This document shows, one piece after another, positions 55,047-64,000 of a stretch of DNA of 64,000 bases (the first letter of the stretch is position 1; every line of letters begins with the position of its first letter). Source of the DNA: Acinetobacter brisouioides (GTDB lineage Bacteria; Pseudomonadota; Gammaproteobacteria; Pseudomonadales; Moraxellaceae); NCBI RefSeq assembly GCF_004331075.1, contig NZ_SJNX01000006.1, forward strand, positions 1 to 64,000. The letters are read 5' to 3'. The notes below the pieces were generated by a model, which saw nothing but the letters and a program-made list of their open reading frames with translations, had not been told where the DNA came from and did not search any database. A program made the position numbers and the translations under genes.

Positions 55047-55910
55047 TTACATTTCGCCAAAATCACCGCGGTTAAAGTCATGAATAGCTTGCATAATTTC
55101 TTGCTGGGTATTCATGACAAATGGCCCATAACCTTGAATCGGTTCATTCAATGGTTGTCCTGTCAAAATCAGAATTCCTGCGCCCTGTTCAGCGCTGATC
55201 TGAATTGGTTCGGCATCGTCACGATCAAACAGGACAAAACTATGATCAGCAACCTGATACTGCTGATTGATCGAGACCGTTCCTTGTCGTACGACCACAA
55301 TACAGGTTTCCCCCACAGGCACGTTAAATTCATGCTGCTGCCCTGCCATCAACTGAATATCCCAAACATTTACAGGGCTAAACGTCGAAGCTGCGCCTTG
55401 TACATCGGCATATTGTCCTGCGATGACCCGCAAATAACTGCCTGCATCATCCAGTACAATTGAAGGAATTTCACTTCGGGTAATGGCTTGATATTTGCCG
55501 TGAGTCATTTTGTCTTTGGCAGGCAAGTTGACCCAAAGCTGTACCATTTCTAGCTCACCACCTTGCTGGGCAAAGGCTTTCGAATGTAGCTCCTCATGCA
55601 ATAAACCCGCGCCTGCGGTCATCCATTGCACATCACCTGTCTGGATGGTTCCGCCACCACCATGTGAATCGCGATGTGAAATCTCGCCCTTATACGCAAT
55701 AGTGACGGTTTCAAAACCACGATGCGGATGTGAGCCCACACCACGCGGCGTCTGGGATGGGCTGAAAAATTCAGGCGCAGCATAATCCAGCATCAAAAAC
55801 GGGCTGAGTACTTGCCCTAAACGGTCATAAGAGAACAAGGTGCTGACATGAAAACCATCGCCCACCCAATGTTTTTGCTGTGTCCGATACTGCCCAATGA
55901 CTTTTTTCAT
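55047..55910 (-). CDS. Pirin family protein (quercetinase-like)
   Basis: The 287-residue bicupin has GSHPHRGFETVT and AGLLHEE as metal-binding motifs, plus HRDSHGGGGTIQTGDVQWMTAGAG (in parts). It is of the YhaK/YhhW type. The start at 55910 follows GAGGA by 7 bp. A LysR gene is divergent 143 bp away and probably controls it; this pirin-LysR pair is common in gammaproteobacteria. It is convergent with the osmC-like gene. Confidence 0.9.
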   Translation of the reverse strand: MKKVIGQYRTQQKHWVGDGFHVSTLFSYDRLGQVLSPFLMLDYAAPEFFSPSQTPRGVGSHPHRGFETVTIAYKGEISHRDSHGGGGTIQTGDVQWMTAGAGLLHEELHSKAFAQQGGELEMVQLWVNLPAKDKMTHGKYQAITRSEIPSIVLDDAGSYLRVIAGQYADVQGAASTFSPVNVWDIQLMAGQQHEFNVPVGETCIVVVRQGTVSINQQYQVADHSFVLFDRDDAEPIQISAEQGAGILILTGQPLNEPIQGYGPFVMNTQQEIMQAIHDFNRGDFGEM

Positions 55911-56053
55911 GTCGGAATCCTCTATTGATTTAAAGAACAATCTTACATTCTAAGCAGCGGTCAAAAAATCATAAAAATAAGACGGATTATCTTATATATG
56001 CAATAAACAACTTCCGCTACAATCAAGCAGTTGTCTGAACGCTGGAGGCTGTC

Positions 56054-56977
56054 ATGCATATTTTTGATGATTATTATTATTTTTATTTGGTCGTCAAACA
56101 TGGCGGATTCAGTGCAGCCAGTGAAGCCACTCAAATTACCAAATCTAAACTCAGTCGGCGAATTTTAGAACTTGAAGAACGCTTTAATATTAAACTGATT
56201 CAACGTACCACACGGCATTTTCAGGTGACGCCGCTTGGGCAACAGTTTTATGAAGAATGTCAGAAAGTTGTTAACCAGATTGAATGCAGTGAAAACGTGT
56301 TGTTACAACAAAAAAGTGAGCCTCAAGGTTTGGTACGCATTAGTTGCCCCAATGTCATGCTGCAATTTCAGATTCGTCCGATTTTAAATGCTTTTTTACA
56401 ACAATATCCTAAAATCCAGCTTGAGCTAGAATTGACCAGTCGCCGTGTCGATGTATTACATGACAATATTGATATCGCGATTCGAACCAGTTTTAACCCA
56501 AATGTAGATTCTAGCTTAATTGTACGTGATGTGGTGAAAACTACGCATTGTCTGGTGGCAAGCCAAAGCTTGTTACAAGGTCATACCATTCAAAATTATC
56601 AAGAACTGGCACACTATCCAGCATTGGCTTTAGGCTTAATGAAAAACCAGTATATGTGGCATTTGCAGCACTTAACCACAGGTGAAACTGTTGATTTTCA
56701 TTTTGACCCTCGTTTAAAGTGCAATGATCTGGCAGGTGTATATTATGCAGTCAAAGATGGTTTGGGTATTGCTGACTTACCTGTACTGAGTGTGCAAAAA
56801 GATCTGAAAAACGGCGACTTAATACAGGTATTGCCCGATTGGCAATCCAATATTGGCACAGTCCAACTGGTCTATGCATCACGTAAAGGGCAACGTTTAG
56901 TGATTGAAAAACTGATTGAAAGCCTGATACAAGGCTTACGCCACATGGTTGGACGCGAAGCTGGTTATATCTCCTAA
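56054..56977 (+). CDS. LysR family transcriptional regulator
   Basis: The 307-residue protein has an N-terminal winged helix (HGGFSAASEATQITKSKLSRRILELEE in parts, and RTTRHFQVTPLGQQFYEEC in parts) and a LysR effector domain with VDVLHDNIDIAIRTSF. It belongs to the AaeR/YhaJ-like group. GGAGG lies 9 bp before the ATG. It is the probable regulator of the divergent pirin gene; the inducer may be an aromatic compound, by analogy with YhaJ, but this is inference. Confidence 0.9.
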   Translation: MHIFDDYYYFYLVVKHGGFSAASEATQITKSKLSRRILELEERFNIKLIQRTTRHFQVTPLGQQFYEECQKVVNQIECSENVLLQQKSEPQGLVRISCPNVMLQFQIRPILNAFLQQYPKIQLELELTSRRVDVLHDNIDIAIRTSFNPNVDSSLIVRDVVKTTHCLVASQSLLQGHTIQNYQELAHYPALALGLMKNQYMWHLQHLTTGETVDFHFDPRLKCNDLAGVYYAVKDGLGIADLPVLSVQKDLKNGDLIQVLPDWQSNIGTVQLVYASRKGQRLVIEKLIESLIQGLRHMVGREAGYIS

Positions 56978-57093
56978 GTCTTTGTAAGCAGACCATTTGT
57001 AACAGTTTCATCAAGTTAATTTGTGCAAAAGCATGGAATTGAAGGTAATCTCTGCTTTAAGATAGCTTTCTTTTTTGCGTAATTTTTCAAAAA

Positions 57094-57798
57094 ATGTCGA
57101 AACTCAGTGCATTAGATCAGTTGCTACAACGCTATAAACAATTGCAATATCATCAAGATCCTGTGTTATTTCAACGCCTACAAAATGTACAACAATGGCA
57201 AAAGAACCGCTTAAAGTACTCACATCAGGCATTATTTTCCGAAAAAAATAATCAACTCATGGCAGCTTACTTTGTCGACCGTTTATATGGCGGGCCAGAT
57301 TTTGATGCCTTGGCCAAACAGATTGAACGCTTACTCAAACATGCGCATAAAGCTGAAAAGTTTATTCCCGAAAATGCCATTAAAGCAGGAACGCATGGTA
57401 TTTTGCTGGCAATTTATGCCGTCGAACTTGATGAACAGGTCGCTCGTCACATTCAGAACAATTATCCGCATAATCAAGTGTTGAATGATGAAATCATGCG
57501 CCAAACCTATTTAAAGCTTGATCAGGCACAGGCACGCATACAACAGCTCAGTATGGCGGATGAATTCGGACATTATCTAGACCGATATTTGCGTTCTTTT
57601 GTGGTTCATACTGCATTTAAAATGTGTAAATCGGTGGCGTATAAACACCATTTCCAAATGATGTATGATTTTATGGATGAAGGCTTTTCTGCCATGAAAC
57701 CACTTAAGTCAGCAGAAAAATTTGTTCGGGATTTTACCGCACAAGAGCGTCAGGTGATTCATCGTGTTCATGCAGGCGATCTACAGCCTTTTCAATAA
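57094..57798 (+). CDS. Hypothetical helical protein
   Basis: The 234-residue cytoplasmic protein is almost all helical. I cannot name its family. A central AAYFVDRLYGGPDFDALAKQ resembles a motif seen in uncharacterised proteobacterial proteins of similar length, and the C-terminus has MMYDFMDEGFSAMKPLKSAEKF. No signal or membrane segment is seen. It lies between a LysR gene and ubiE, with no clear ribosome site before its ATG. Gene length and codon use make it real. Confidence 0.65.
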   Translation: MSKLSALDQLLQRYKQLQYHQDPVLFQRLQNVQQWQKNRLKYSHQALFSEKNNQLMAAYFVDRLYGGPDFDALAKQIERLLKHAHKAEKFIPENAIKAGTHGILLAIYAVELDEQVARHIQNNYPHNQVLNDEIMRQTYLKLDQAQARIQQLSMADEFGHYLDRYLRSFVVHTAFKMCKSVAYKHHFQMMYDFMDEGFSAMKPLKSAEKFVRDFTAQERQVIHRVHAGDLQPFQ

Positions 57799-57928
57799 TC
57801 ACCCCGCACAAAGCAGACTTTTTTCTGTATATTATTCATCTATTCAAGCATGATGATCGCTGCAAAATTCTGCATAATCTGTCATCATGCGCACTAATTC
57901 TTTTATACCGGTGAATGAGGAGAGACTC

Positions 57929-58876
57929 ATGTCGAACGAACACCCAACGCCAAATACACCAAATGAGTCGACACAAAATTCTAATAAAGTTAGTCCTTTT
58001 TTAACTTCGCCGCTTCCTGAAGGCACACCACAAGGTCAGCAAACCAGCCTCAACCAAGCCTCACAAGATACCCCTATTACAGAGCAAGTCCCTCACTACA
58101 ACTTGCCACGCGGTGCAGGCAAAACAGGCAATGTCGGTGACACCACCCACTTTGGTTTTAAAACTGTGCGTACCGAAGACAAAGCGCAAAAAGTTGCCGA
58201 AGTCTTCCACTCGGTTGCCAGCAAATACGACATTATGAATGACTTGATGTCATTCGGGATTCACCGTTTGTGGAAACGCTTCGCGATTAACATGTCAGGT
58301 GTACGCCGTGGTCAGCACGTGCTGGATATTGCAGGCGGTACGGGTGATCTTGCCAAAGTATTTAGCCGTGAAGTCGGTCCTCAAGGACATGTGGTTTTGT
58401 CTGACATTAACGAATCAATGCTCAATGTCGGTCGTAGCCGTTTACTGGATGCAGGCTGTACCAATGTTGATTTCGTGCTTGCCAATGCAGAAACCTTAGA
58501 ACCATTTGCCGACAACAGCTTTGATCTGTTGACCATCAGTTTTGGTTTGCGTAATGTCACAGATAAAGATGCTGCACTTGCATCAATGTACCGCGTACTC
58601 AAGCCAGGCGGTCGTTTACTGATTCTGGAATTCTCTAAACCTGTATTTGAACCGTTCTCAAAACTGTATGACCTGTATTCATTTACTGCATTGCCAATTA
58701 TGGGCAAATTGGTAGCAAATGATTCAGAGAGCTATAAGTATTTGGCTGAATCGATTCGTATGCACCCAGACCAACGTACCTTAAAAGGCATGATGGAAAA
58801 AGCAGGCTTTCAGAACTGTGATTACCACAACCTGACTGGCGGTATTGTTGCAGTACACCGTGGTTTCAAACTCTAA
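57929..58876 (+). CDS. ubiE: Ubiquinone/menaquinone biosynthesis C-methyltransferase
   Basis: The 315-residue enzyme methylates the quinone ring. After an unusual 85-residue polar extension, the core starts at about [39 protein letters not shown] (in parts), then SAM motif [14 protein letters not shown] and the family signature [16 protein letters not shown]. coli UbiE has 251 residues, so this form is longer only at the N-terminus. GAGGAGAG lies 5 bp before the ATG, so the extension is likely translated. It is first of ubiE-ubiJ-ubiB. Confidence 0.95.
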   Translation: MSNEHPTPNTPNESTQNSNKVSPFLTSPLPEGTPQGQQTSLNQASQDTPITEQVPHYNLPRGAGKTGNVGDTTHFGFKTVRTEDKAQKVAEVFHSVASKYDIMNDLMSFGIHRLWKRFAINMSGVRRGQHVLDIAGGTGDLAKVFSREVGPQGHVVLSDINESMLNVGRSRLLDAGCTNVDFVLANAETLEPFADNSFDLLTISFGLRNVTDKDAALASMYRVLKPGGRLLILEFSKPVFEPFSKLYDLYSFTALPIMGKLVANDSESYKYLAESIRMHPDQRTLKGMMEKAGFQNCDYHNLTGGIVAVHRGFKL

Positions 58877-58891
58877 TCGAGGACGCTCCTG

Positions 58892-59554
58892 ATGTGGTCA
58901 ATTCTTGCATTAGGTGCTGCTGAACGTCTGGTCAATCGTGTGATTGACCTTGACGCGATTACACGCATCCAACTCAATCAACTCCAAGGGCAACTCCTCC
59001 GTGTCGTGATTGCCTCGCCACAACTCTCAGTCGATGTTTTTTTCGATGAAAACATCTTACGCCTAGAGCCAACGGCAACAGGACACAGCGAAACCCCAAG
59101 CCTGTTTGAACAACGCCCTTTCGATCCACAGCATAGTCCAAGCACTGCCAATGCCACCTTACAGGTTGCCAATGTGGTCGAGCTGCTGAAATTATTACTG
59201 AACAAAGAAGTCGGTACGATTCCTGTACAGGGTGATTTTCGCCTGTTGCAAACTTTGCAAGATATTGTGCAGCGCCTTGAACCAGACTTGGCAGCACATT
59301 TATCGCCGTGGATTGGACCAACGCTGGCACATGAACTGGGTAAAATTCAGCAACTCCCCAAACTGGCAAAACGCTCGTTACAAAGCAAACTGTTTTTTGC
59401 CGCAGATACCTTAAAAGAAGACAGTGGTTTATTTGCCCCACGCTGGCAAATGGATGAACTGCAACAAGGCACGCGTGCCCTGCAACAAAATATTGACCGA
59501 CTGGAAGCCAAAGTTCAGGCCTTACAGCAGAAAATTCTCCCAAAACAAGATTAG
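58892..59554 (+). CDS. ubiJ: Ubiquinone biosynthesis accessory factor UbiJ
   Basis: The 220-residue protein has a SCP2-like N-terminal domain (LAAERL-like start ALGAAERLVNRVID, then QLQGQLLRVVI) and a coiled-coil C-terminus (about residues 185-215). UbiJ binds lipid intermediates and helps organise the soluble Ubi complex. It lies 15 bp after ubiE and 12 bp before the ubiB ATG. A GAGGA ribosome site is present. Confidence 0.88.
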   Translation: MWSILALGAAERLVNRVIDLDAITRIQLNQLQGQLLRVVIASPQLSVDVFFDENILRLEPTATGHSETPSLFEQRPFDPQHSPSTANATLQVANVVELLKLLLNKEVGTIPVQGDFRLLQTLQDIVQRLEPDLAAHLSPWIGPTLAHELGKIQQLPKLAKRSLQSKLFFAADTLKEDSGLFAPRWQMDELQQGTRALQQNIDRLEAKVQALQQKILPKQD

Positions 59555-59566
59555 GTGACCGCTTCA

Positions 59567-61186
59567 ATGATTCCGCATATTTCCCGTTTACTCGAACTGT
59601 GGCGTATTGCTGCGCACTATAGACTCGACACGTTGGTTGCTGCGGAAGACATCCCGATTAAGGCGCGCCCTCTACTTAAACTGATTCGCCTGCATCCTGC
59701 AGCGTGGTCAAGTAAACAGGGAAAAAACCCGCTCAAGCTCAAAGAAGCATTGGAAGATATGGGTCCTCTGGCAATTAAACTGGGACAATTACTCTCGACC
59801 CGTCGCGACCTGATCGCCCCTGAAATTTTACAACAACTGGTGTTGTTGCAAGATCAGGTGAAACCGTTCGATGTCAATGTCGCCAAAATGCGTATTCAGC
59901 AAGCGTTAAAAGCAGACATCAACTCGCTATTTTCACGTTTTGATGAGCAACCGCTTGCCGCAGCCTCGATTGCACAAGTGCATACCGCAGCATTACACGA
60001 TGGGCGTGAAGTGGTGGTTAAAGTCACTCGCCCAGATATCCGTGCGCAAATTCTGCAAGATTTTGAAATTCTGACGTGGCTGGGGCATAACCTCGAAAAC
60101 CGACTAGAAGCAGCACGCGCCCTGCATTTGTCAGAAATTATTCAGAACTACCGCCAGACCATTCTCAATGAACTGGACTTAACGCTCGAAGCCGACAATA
60201 CCCGTCGTATGCGTCATTATTTTACTGGCTCAAGCATGATGTATGTGCCTGATGTCTATATGGACAGTACCGACGTGATGGTGGCTGAACGCATTATAGG
60301 CGTACCGATTTCAGATATCGAAACCTTTGACCGTCTGGGCATGAACCGTGCGGACTTGGCAGAAAAAGGCCTGACCATTTTCTTTACCCAAGTCTTCCGC
60401 GATAACTTTTTCCATGCCGACATGCACCCTGGCAATGTGTTTGTGGAAACCATCAACCCACAGCAGCCGCGTTATATTGCACTCGACTGCGCCATTATGG
60501 GTGAGCTGTCCAAGCAAGATCAGATGACAGTTGCTCGCATGCTACTTGCCGTGATGAACGGCAATTTCATGCAACTGATTCAGGTGGTGCATCAGGCAGG
60601 CTGGATTCCACCAGGTACCGATCAGGATGCGCTGGCACGGGAAATGCGCCGCACTGTCGGCCCTATGATTTCCAAGCCCATGCACGAACTAGACTTTGCA
60701 GGCATCTTGCTTCAGGTGATGGATATTGCGCGTCGTTTCCATCTGGAAATTCCACCGCAGTTGATGCTGTTGCTGAAAACCTTGGTACACGTGGAAGGCT
60801 TGGGTACAGACCTCTACCCTGAACTGGATATCTGGAAACTGGCGAAACCGATTCTGACCGAATGGGTCAAGTCCAACATGGATCCTATAAAAAACATGAA
60901 GCAGTTAGGACAACAAATTCCTGACTTGCTGTTGGGTGCACAGGATATTCCAACGCTGATTGTGGACAGCCTCAATGGCTTAAAAAATCAGTCAGCATGG
61001 CAAGACAAGCAATTACGTGAATTACAGCATCTGCGTTTACAAATGCAGCAACAACAAAAACGCAGCTGGATTTTTGGCAGCATGATCGCAATTTTGCTCA
61101 GTATTGCCATGATTAGCCCGTGGTTTGTGTCTGTTCCACTGATTGTTGTTGCCAGTCTGATCGCACTATGGCGGATTGTGCGTTAA
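59567..61186 (+). CDS. ubiB: Ubiquinone biosynthesis kinase-like ATPase UbiB
   Basis: The 539-residue protein has the UbiB/ADCK marks: the N-terminal KxGQ motif in LAIKLGQLLSTRRDLI, the Ala-rich loop AAASIAQVH, the lysine in VVKVTRP, and the HADMHPGNVFV and LDCAIMGEL catalytic region. Two transmembrane helices close it. It has ATPase activity and helps extract CoQ intermediates from the membrane. ATG 59567 is chosen because AGGTGA lies 8 bp upstream; GTG at 59555 is the alternative. Confidence 0.95.
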   Translation: MIPHISRLLELWRIAAHYRLDTLVAAEDIPIKARPLLKLIRLHPAAWSSKQGKNPLKLKEALEDMGPLAIKLGQLLSTRRDLIAPEILQQLVLLQDQVKPFDVNVAKMRIQQALKADINSLFSRFDEQPLAAASIAQVHTAALHDGREVVVKVTRPDIRAQILQDFEILTWLGHNLENRLEAARALHLSEIIQNYRQTILNELDLTLEADNTRRMRHYFTGSSMMYVPDVYMDSTDVMVAERIIGVPISDIETFDRLGMNRADLAEKGLTIFFTQVFRDNFFHADMHPGNVFVETINPQQPRYIALDCAIMGELSKQDQMTVARMLLAVMNGNFMQLIQVVHQAGWIPPGTDQDALAREMRRTVGPMISKPMHELDFAGILLQVMDIARRFHLEIPPQLMLLLKTLVHVEGLGTDLYPELDIWKLAKPILTEWVKSNMDPIKNMKQLGQQIPDLLLGAQDIPTLIVDSLNGLKNQSAWQDKQLRELQHLRLQMQQQQKRSWIFGSMIAILLSIAMISPWFVSVPLIVVASLIALWRIVR

Positions 61187-61196
61187 ACACAGCAGC

Positions 61197-61220
61197 AAAG
61201 CGGGCATGTCCCGCTTTTTT
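61197..61220 (+). terminator. ubiB terminator
   Basis: AAAGCGGG / CCCGCTTT with a 5-nt loop is followed by T residues. Confidence 0.88.
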
Positions 61221-61290
61221 ATGGTTTTATCATCAGTTTCTTTCATAAACTCTTTTTTATTTCTCCAAAATAAAGAGGGGGTAAACACGC

Positions 61291-61377
61291 ATGAAAGAAG
61301 ACGAATGCGTGATGTGCTGTTCCCGCCGATGTATCGGATTCCCTATTTCCGCAGGCAAATGGCAATCACCATTTTAG
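61291..61377 (+). CDS. Possible small Cys-rich ORF
   Basis: A 28-codon frame starts at ATG 61291, about 9 bp after GAGGGGG, and ends at TAG 61375. It has four cysteines near its N-terminus in a C-x2-C-C-x3-C pattern (ECVMCCSRRC). The ribosome site is the best in this gap. No relative is known to me, and it may be chance or the remnant of a decayed gene. It is not a his leader peptide, as it has no histidines. Confidence 0.25.
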   Translation: MKEDECVMCCSRRCIGFPISAGKWQSPF

Positions 61378-61560
61378 GTTTAAAAACCAATGCACTGCAC
61401 TAGCTGGACTATGCCGAGATCGCACAATCGGCAACAGCCCCAATACTGGATTCGGCAAAATGCTGAAATATTGGTTTTGGAAAACTGGTTCGATGCCGTA
61501 CACTATAGCCCTGCTTAATTTAAGCCTCTTTTTTCCACGCAAGAAATTTGGTGATTTTTC

Positions 61561-62349
61561 ATGAACAATATGCAATGGCTCGATGAAGTAAAATTTAACG
61601 AACAAGGTCTGATTCCTGCAATTGCACAGCATCATCATACCGGACGGATCTTGATGGTAGCATGGATGAACCGCGAATCACTTGCGCTGACTGCCGAGAA
61701 AAAACAGGCTGTGTATTTTTCTCGCTCACGTCAAAAATTATGGCATAAAGGCGAAGAATCTGGGCACTTTCAAACCGTGCATGAAATCCGCCTTGACTGC
61801 GATGCTGACGTGATTGTGCTGCAAATTGAACAACATGGTGGGATTGCCTGCCATACAGGTCGCGAGTCGTGCTTCTATCGCAAACTGACTGAAAATGGTT
61901 GGGAAATTGTCGATGCTCAGCTGAAAGACCCTAGCGAGATTTATCACAATACCGCTTCTAGCAATCCGCATACCCTTGCCATGTCAGCTTCAAATGCTCA
62001 GGCTGAAAGCGTCGAAGTGCTCGATTACCTCGGTAAAATGATGATTGAGCGTAAAGCGGCTGACCCTGAAAGCTCTTATGTGGCGAAGCTGTATCATAAA
62101 GGTCTCAACAAGATTCTAGAAAAAGTCGGCGAAGAAAGCATTGAAACCATCATTGCCGCGAAAGATTTTGCCAGCCATGCCAGCGAAGACAATAAAAACG
62201 ATCTGATCTACGAAGTGGCGGACTTGTGGTTCCACAGCATTGTCATGCTTGGTTATTTTGATATTGACCCGCAAATCGTGCTGAATGAACTGGCACGCCG
62301 TCAAGGCTTGTCTGGACTCATTGAAAAGGCAAATCGTGCAGCCCACTAA
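61561..62349 (+). CDS. hisIE: Bifunctional phosphoribosyl-AMP cyclohydrolase / phosphoribosyl-ATP diphosphatase
   Basis: The 262-residue fusion carries out steps 2 and 3 of histidine synthesis. HisI (about residues 1-125) has [26 protein letters not shown] and the zinc cysteines in [15 protein letters not shown]. HisE (about 155-262) has [15 protein letters not shown] and [19 protein letters not shown] precedes the ATG. Other his genes are not in the window. The helicase gene overlaps its end by 14 bp. Confidence 0.95.
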   Translation: MNNMQWLDEVKFNEQGLIPAIAQHHHTGRILMVAWMNRESLALTAEKKQAVYFSRSRQKLWHKGEESGHFQTVHEIRLDCDADVIVLQIEQHGGIACHTGRESCFYRKLTENGWEIVDAQLKDPSEIYHNTASSNPHTLAMSASNAQAESVEVLDYLGKMMIERKAADPESSYVAKLYHKGLNKILEKVGEESIETIIAAKDFASHASEDNKNDLIYEVADLWFHSIVMLGYFDIDPQIVLNELARRQGLSGLIEKANRAAH

Positions 62350-63874
62350 ACCAACTGCCGAACAGCAAATCGCCATTGAGCATGCACTACGTGGCGAATC
62401 CTTCAAAGTGGTGGCATACGCGGGCACAGGTAAAACCACCACACTACAAATGATTAGTGCTGCCATGCCTGAACGGCGTGGCATGTATCTGGCATTTAAT
62501 AAAGCGATTGCCAGTGAAGCGCAGCAAAAATTTCACCGCAATGTCGACAGCCGTACCTTTCACTCACTTGCCTATCGCAGTGTGCCGCGCGACATTACCG
62601 ACAAATTGCGCTTACCTCGCCTAAGTCCCAGTTTTCTTGCCAAAGAATATCGGCTTGAACCGATTACTTTGCGCCGTTTAATGGGTGGGCGTTACGAAAA
62701 ATATGCGCTGATGCCAAGCCGTCTTGCCAGTATTGTGGTCAACGCTGTGGGTTACTTTTGTGCCACCAGTTCACAATATCCTGCGCCACGGCATATTCAG
62801 GTGCCAAGCTGGCTGCATCCCGATGATGCGACTGCCCTGCAACAACATTTATATCCTGCGCTGGAACGTCGTTGGCTCGATTCGGTCAATCCGCAACATC
62901 AGGCAGGCATTGGGCATGACATTTATTTAAAACTTTGGGCGCTGTCCGAACCGTATATTCCAGCAGACTATATTTTGTTTGATGAAGCGCAAGATGCCGA
63001 TCCACTGATGCTGGGTATTTTACTGCAACAAAAAAACACCCAAGTGATTTATGTCGGCGATGCGCATCAACAAATTTACGCATGGCGCGGTGCGGTGAAT
63101 GCCATGCAAAAGCTGCCACTAACAGAGTCACGCCTGACCACATCATTTCGTTTTGGCGAACCGATTGCTGAAGTCGCCAATAGCTTACTGGGCGGACTCA
63201 AAGAAACTGTGCCCCTGCATGGCAACCCTGAGCGTAAATCCTCAGTTGTCAATAAACCGCATACCAAGAAACGTGATGCAATTTTATGCCGTACCAATGC
63301 CCGTGCCATGGAATTGTTATTGGCGGGTCTAGTCAGTAACGAAAAAGTTAGCTTGCAAGCCGACCATGCCCGCCTGAACCGTTTTATTGATGCCGCGAGC
63401 ATCCTGAAACAGGGCAAACGCGTTACTGATGTACCTGAACTGGCATGGTTCAATTCATGGCATGATGTGCATGAATATTGTGAAACCAACGAAGGTAGTG
63501 ACATTAAGCCTCTAGTGAAACTGGTGGATGATCATGGGACTGCGCCACTCAAACGCGCTTTGGAAAAAATCACGCCAATTCAGGAAGCGGACTATGTGAT
63601 TTCTACCGCCCATAAAGCCAAAGGCTTGGAATGGGATCGGGTGCATCTGGAAGATGACTATCAGTTCAAACTCAATGCACATGACCATAAAATCAGTGAT
63701 GAGGAATTACGCTTACTTTATGTGGCGTGTACCCGTGCCAAAACCAGCCTAAACATCCATCATATTTATGATCTAATCCAACAACTTAAACAAAAAACTC
63801 CGCTTAAATCTCATACACTTGCGAGCCCCTTCGCTGTAGATGCTGCTGACTTAAAACAAGTAACAAATTTATAA
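62336..63874 (+). CDS. UvrD/Fbh1-like ATP-dependent DNA helicase
   Basis: The 512-residue superfamily 1 helicase has Walker A AGTGKTT at residues 29-35, Walker B FDEAQD (Asp-Glu-Ala-Gln-Asp), motif [16 protein letters not shown], motif [15 protein letters not shown] and motif [12 protein letters not shown]. The compact size and the 'AHKAKGLEW' form resemble the Fbh1-like branch rather than UvrD or Rep, which are about 700 residues. It may process recombination or replication intermediates. The likely start is GTG at 62336, 14 bp inside hisIE, with AAAAGG upstream. Translation is probably coupled to hisIE. Confidence 0.85.
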   Translation: MQPTKPTAEQQIAIEHALRGESFKVVAYAGTGKTTTLQMISAAMPERRGMYLAFNKAIASEAQQKFHRNVDSRTFHSLAYRSVPRDITDKLRLPRLSPSFLAKEYRLEPITLRRLMGGRYEKYALMPSRLASIVVNAVGYFCATSSQYPAPRHIQVPSWLHPDDATALQQHLYPALERRWLDSVNPQHQAGIGHDIYLKLWALSEPYIPADYILFDEAQDADPLMLGILLQQKNTQVIYVGDAHQQIYAWRGAVNAMQKLPLTESRLTTSFRFGEPIAEVANSLLGGLKETVPLHGNPERKSSVVNKPHTKKRDAILCRTNARAMELLLAGLVSNEKVSLQADHARLNRFIDAASILKQGKRVTDVPELAWFNSWHDVHEYCETNEGSDIKPLVKLVDDHGTAPLKRALEKITPIQEADYVISTAHKAKGLEWDRVHLEDDYQFKLNAHDHKISDEELRLLYVACTRAKTSLNIHHIYDLIQQLKQKTPLKSHTLASPFAVDAADLKQVTNL

Positions 63875-63924
63875 AACATAAAAATTATAATCAGAATAGG
63901 CATTTACAGGACAAACGGCGCAAC

Positions 63925-63946
63925 AGCCTTGAAAAAGGCTAGTTTT
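63925..63946 (+). terminator. Possible terminator after the helicase gene
   Basis: AGCCTT / AAGGCT pairs across a GAAA tetraloop, with a short T run two bases later. It lies 50 bp after the stop codon. Confidence 0.35.
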
Positions 63947-64000
63947 AGCAGTCAAAAAATGTAGAATAATCTTGTACTTAATTTATTTCAGCACATATTT

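Larger units (their letters stand above)
61187..61560. other. 374-bp gap between ubiB and hisIE
   Basis: It begins with the ubiB terminator. The rest is no more AT-rich than the genes around it and contains short open stretches in several frames but no known gene. A 28-codon ORF with a strong ribosome site is listed separately. It may be a decayed gene. Confidence 0.4.

Noticed and set aside
61291..61377. Histidine leader peptide for attenuation of hisIE
   Set aside because: The micro-ORF has no histidine codons and no attenuator hairpin with a T tract precedes hisIE.
61366..61638. 90-codon minus-strand frame overlapping the start of hisIE
   Set aside because: It has no ribosome site, overlaps a certain gene on the other strand and shows no protein-like pattern.

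Overview
The window is a 64 kb piece of a gammaproteobacterial chromosome, almost certainly Acinetobacter. The genus call is an inference from several features: an MdfA-type pump nearly identical in motif layout to Acinetobacter CraA; a SpoT whose synthetase half has decayed, as in A. baumannii; a fimU-pilV-pilW-pilX-pilY1-pilE minor pilin operon; a PglL-type O-oligosaccharyltransferase beside bacterioferritin; and moderately AT-rich DNA. I cannot name the species. Nearly everything is core chromosome. There is no rRNA, insertion sequence, prophage or CRISPR array. The one clearly accessory gene is an AbiH-family gene at 28.5-29.8 kb, much more AT-rich than its neighbours.

Layout. 0-5 kb: the 3' end of a probable RNase E gene carrying 22 tandem Ala-Val-Glu triplets, a FATP-type acyl-CoA synthetase, two identical tRNA-Lys(TTT) genes, a lipoprotein, a PspC protein and an HPP/CBS membrane protein. 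5-8.2 kb: glyQS with a good sigma-70 promoter. 8.2-17.4 kb: small metabolic and unknown genes (EamA transporter with divergent LysR regulator, 2-hydroxyacid dehydrogenase, alpha/beta hydrolase, Glu-Thr repeat protein, aldo/keto reductase, methyltransferase, lipoproteins). 17.4-24 kb: a Holliday-resolvase-like membrane protein divergent from an orphan ParA, an AI-2E family permease, lipoprotein SodC, a YccS-like protein and CraA. 24-28.5 kb: pstSCAB preceded by four PhoB-like half-sites at exact 11-bp spacing.

28.5-34.5 kb: abiH, then a D-2-hydroxyglutarate dehydrogenase divergent from serA (the two enzymes work together in serine synthesis), a RhtA-like exporter and a TSUP permease. 34.5-37.9 kb: truB and the rpsP-rimM-trmD-rplS operon, with several hairpins in a long trmD-rplS gap. 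38-45.5 kb: the minor pilin and PilY1 operon, all on the minus strand, with a perfect CRP/Vfr-type palindrome upstream. 45.7-50.5 kb: ispH, then gmk, rpoZ, spoT and ridA. 50.6-53.5 kb: bfd-bfr under a probable Fur-controlled promoter, then the PglL-like enzyme. 53.7-57.8 kb: pirin, OsmC, a second pirin and its divergent LysR regulator, and an unknown gene. 57.9-63.9 kb: ubiE-ubiJ-ubiB, hisIE and a UvrD/Fbh1-like helicase.

The most useful second-look items are: the bacterioferritin that has lost four of six ferroxidase ligands but keeps its haem methionine; the AT-rich abiH squeezed between two terminators; the degenerate synthetase in SpoT; the AVE repeat of RNase E; the structured trmD-rplS gap; and the CRP-like palindrome before the pilus operon. 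I found no convincing multi-gene system that is wholly undescribed.
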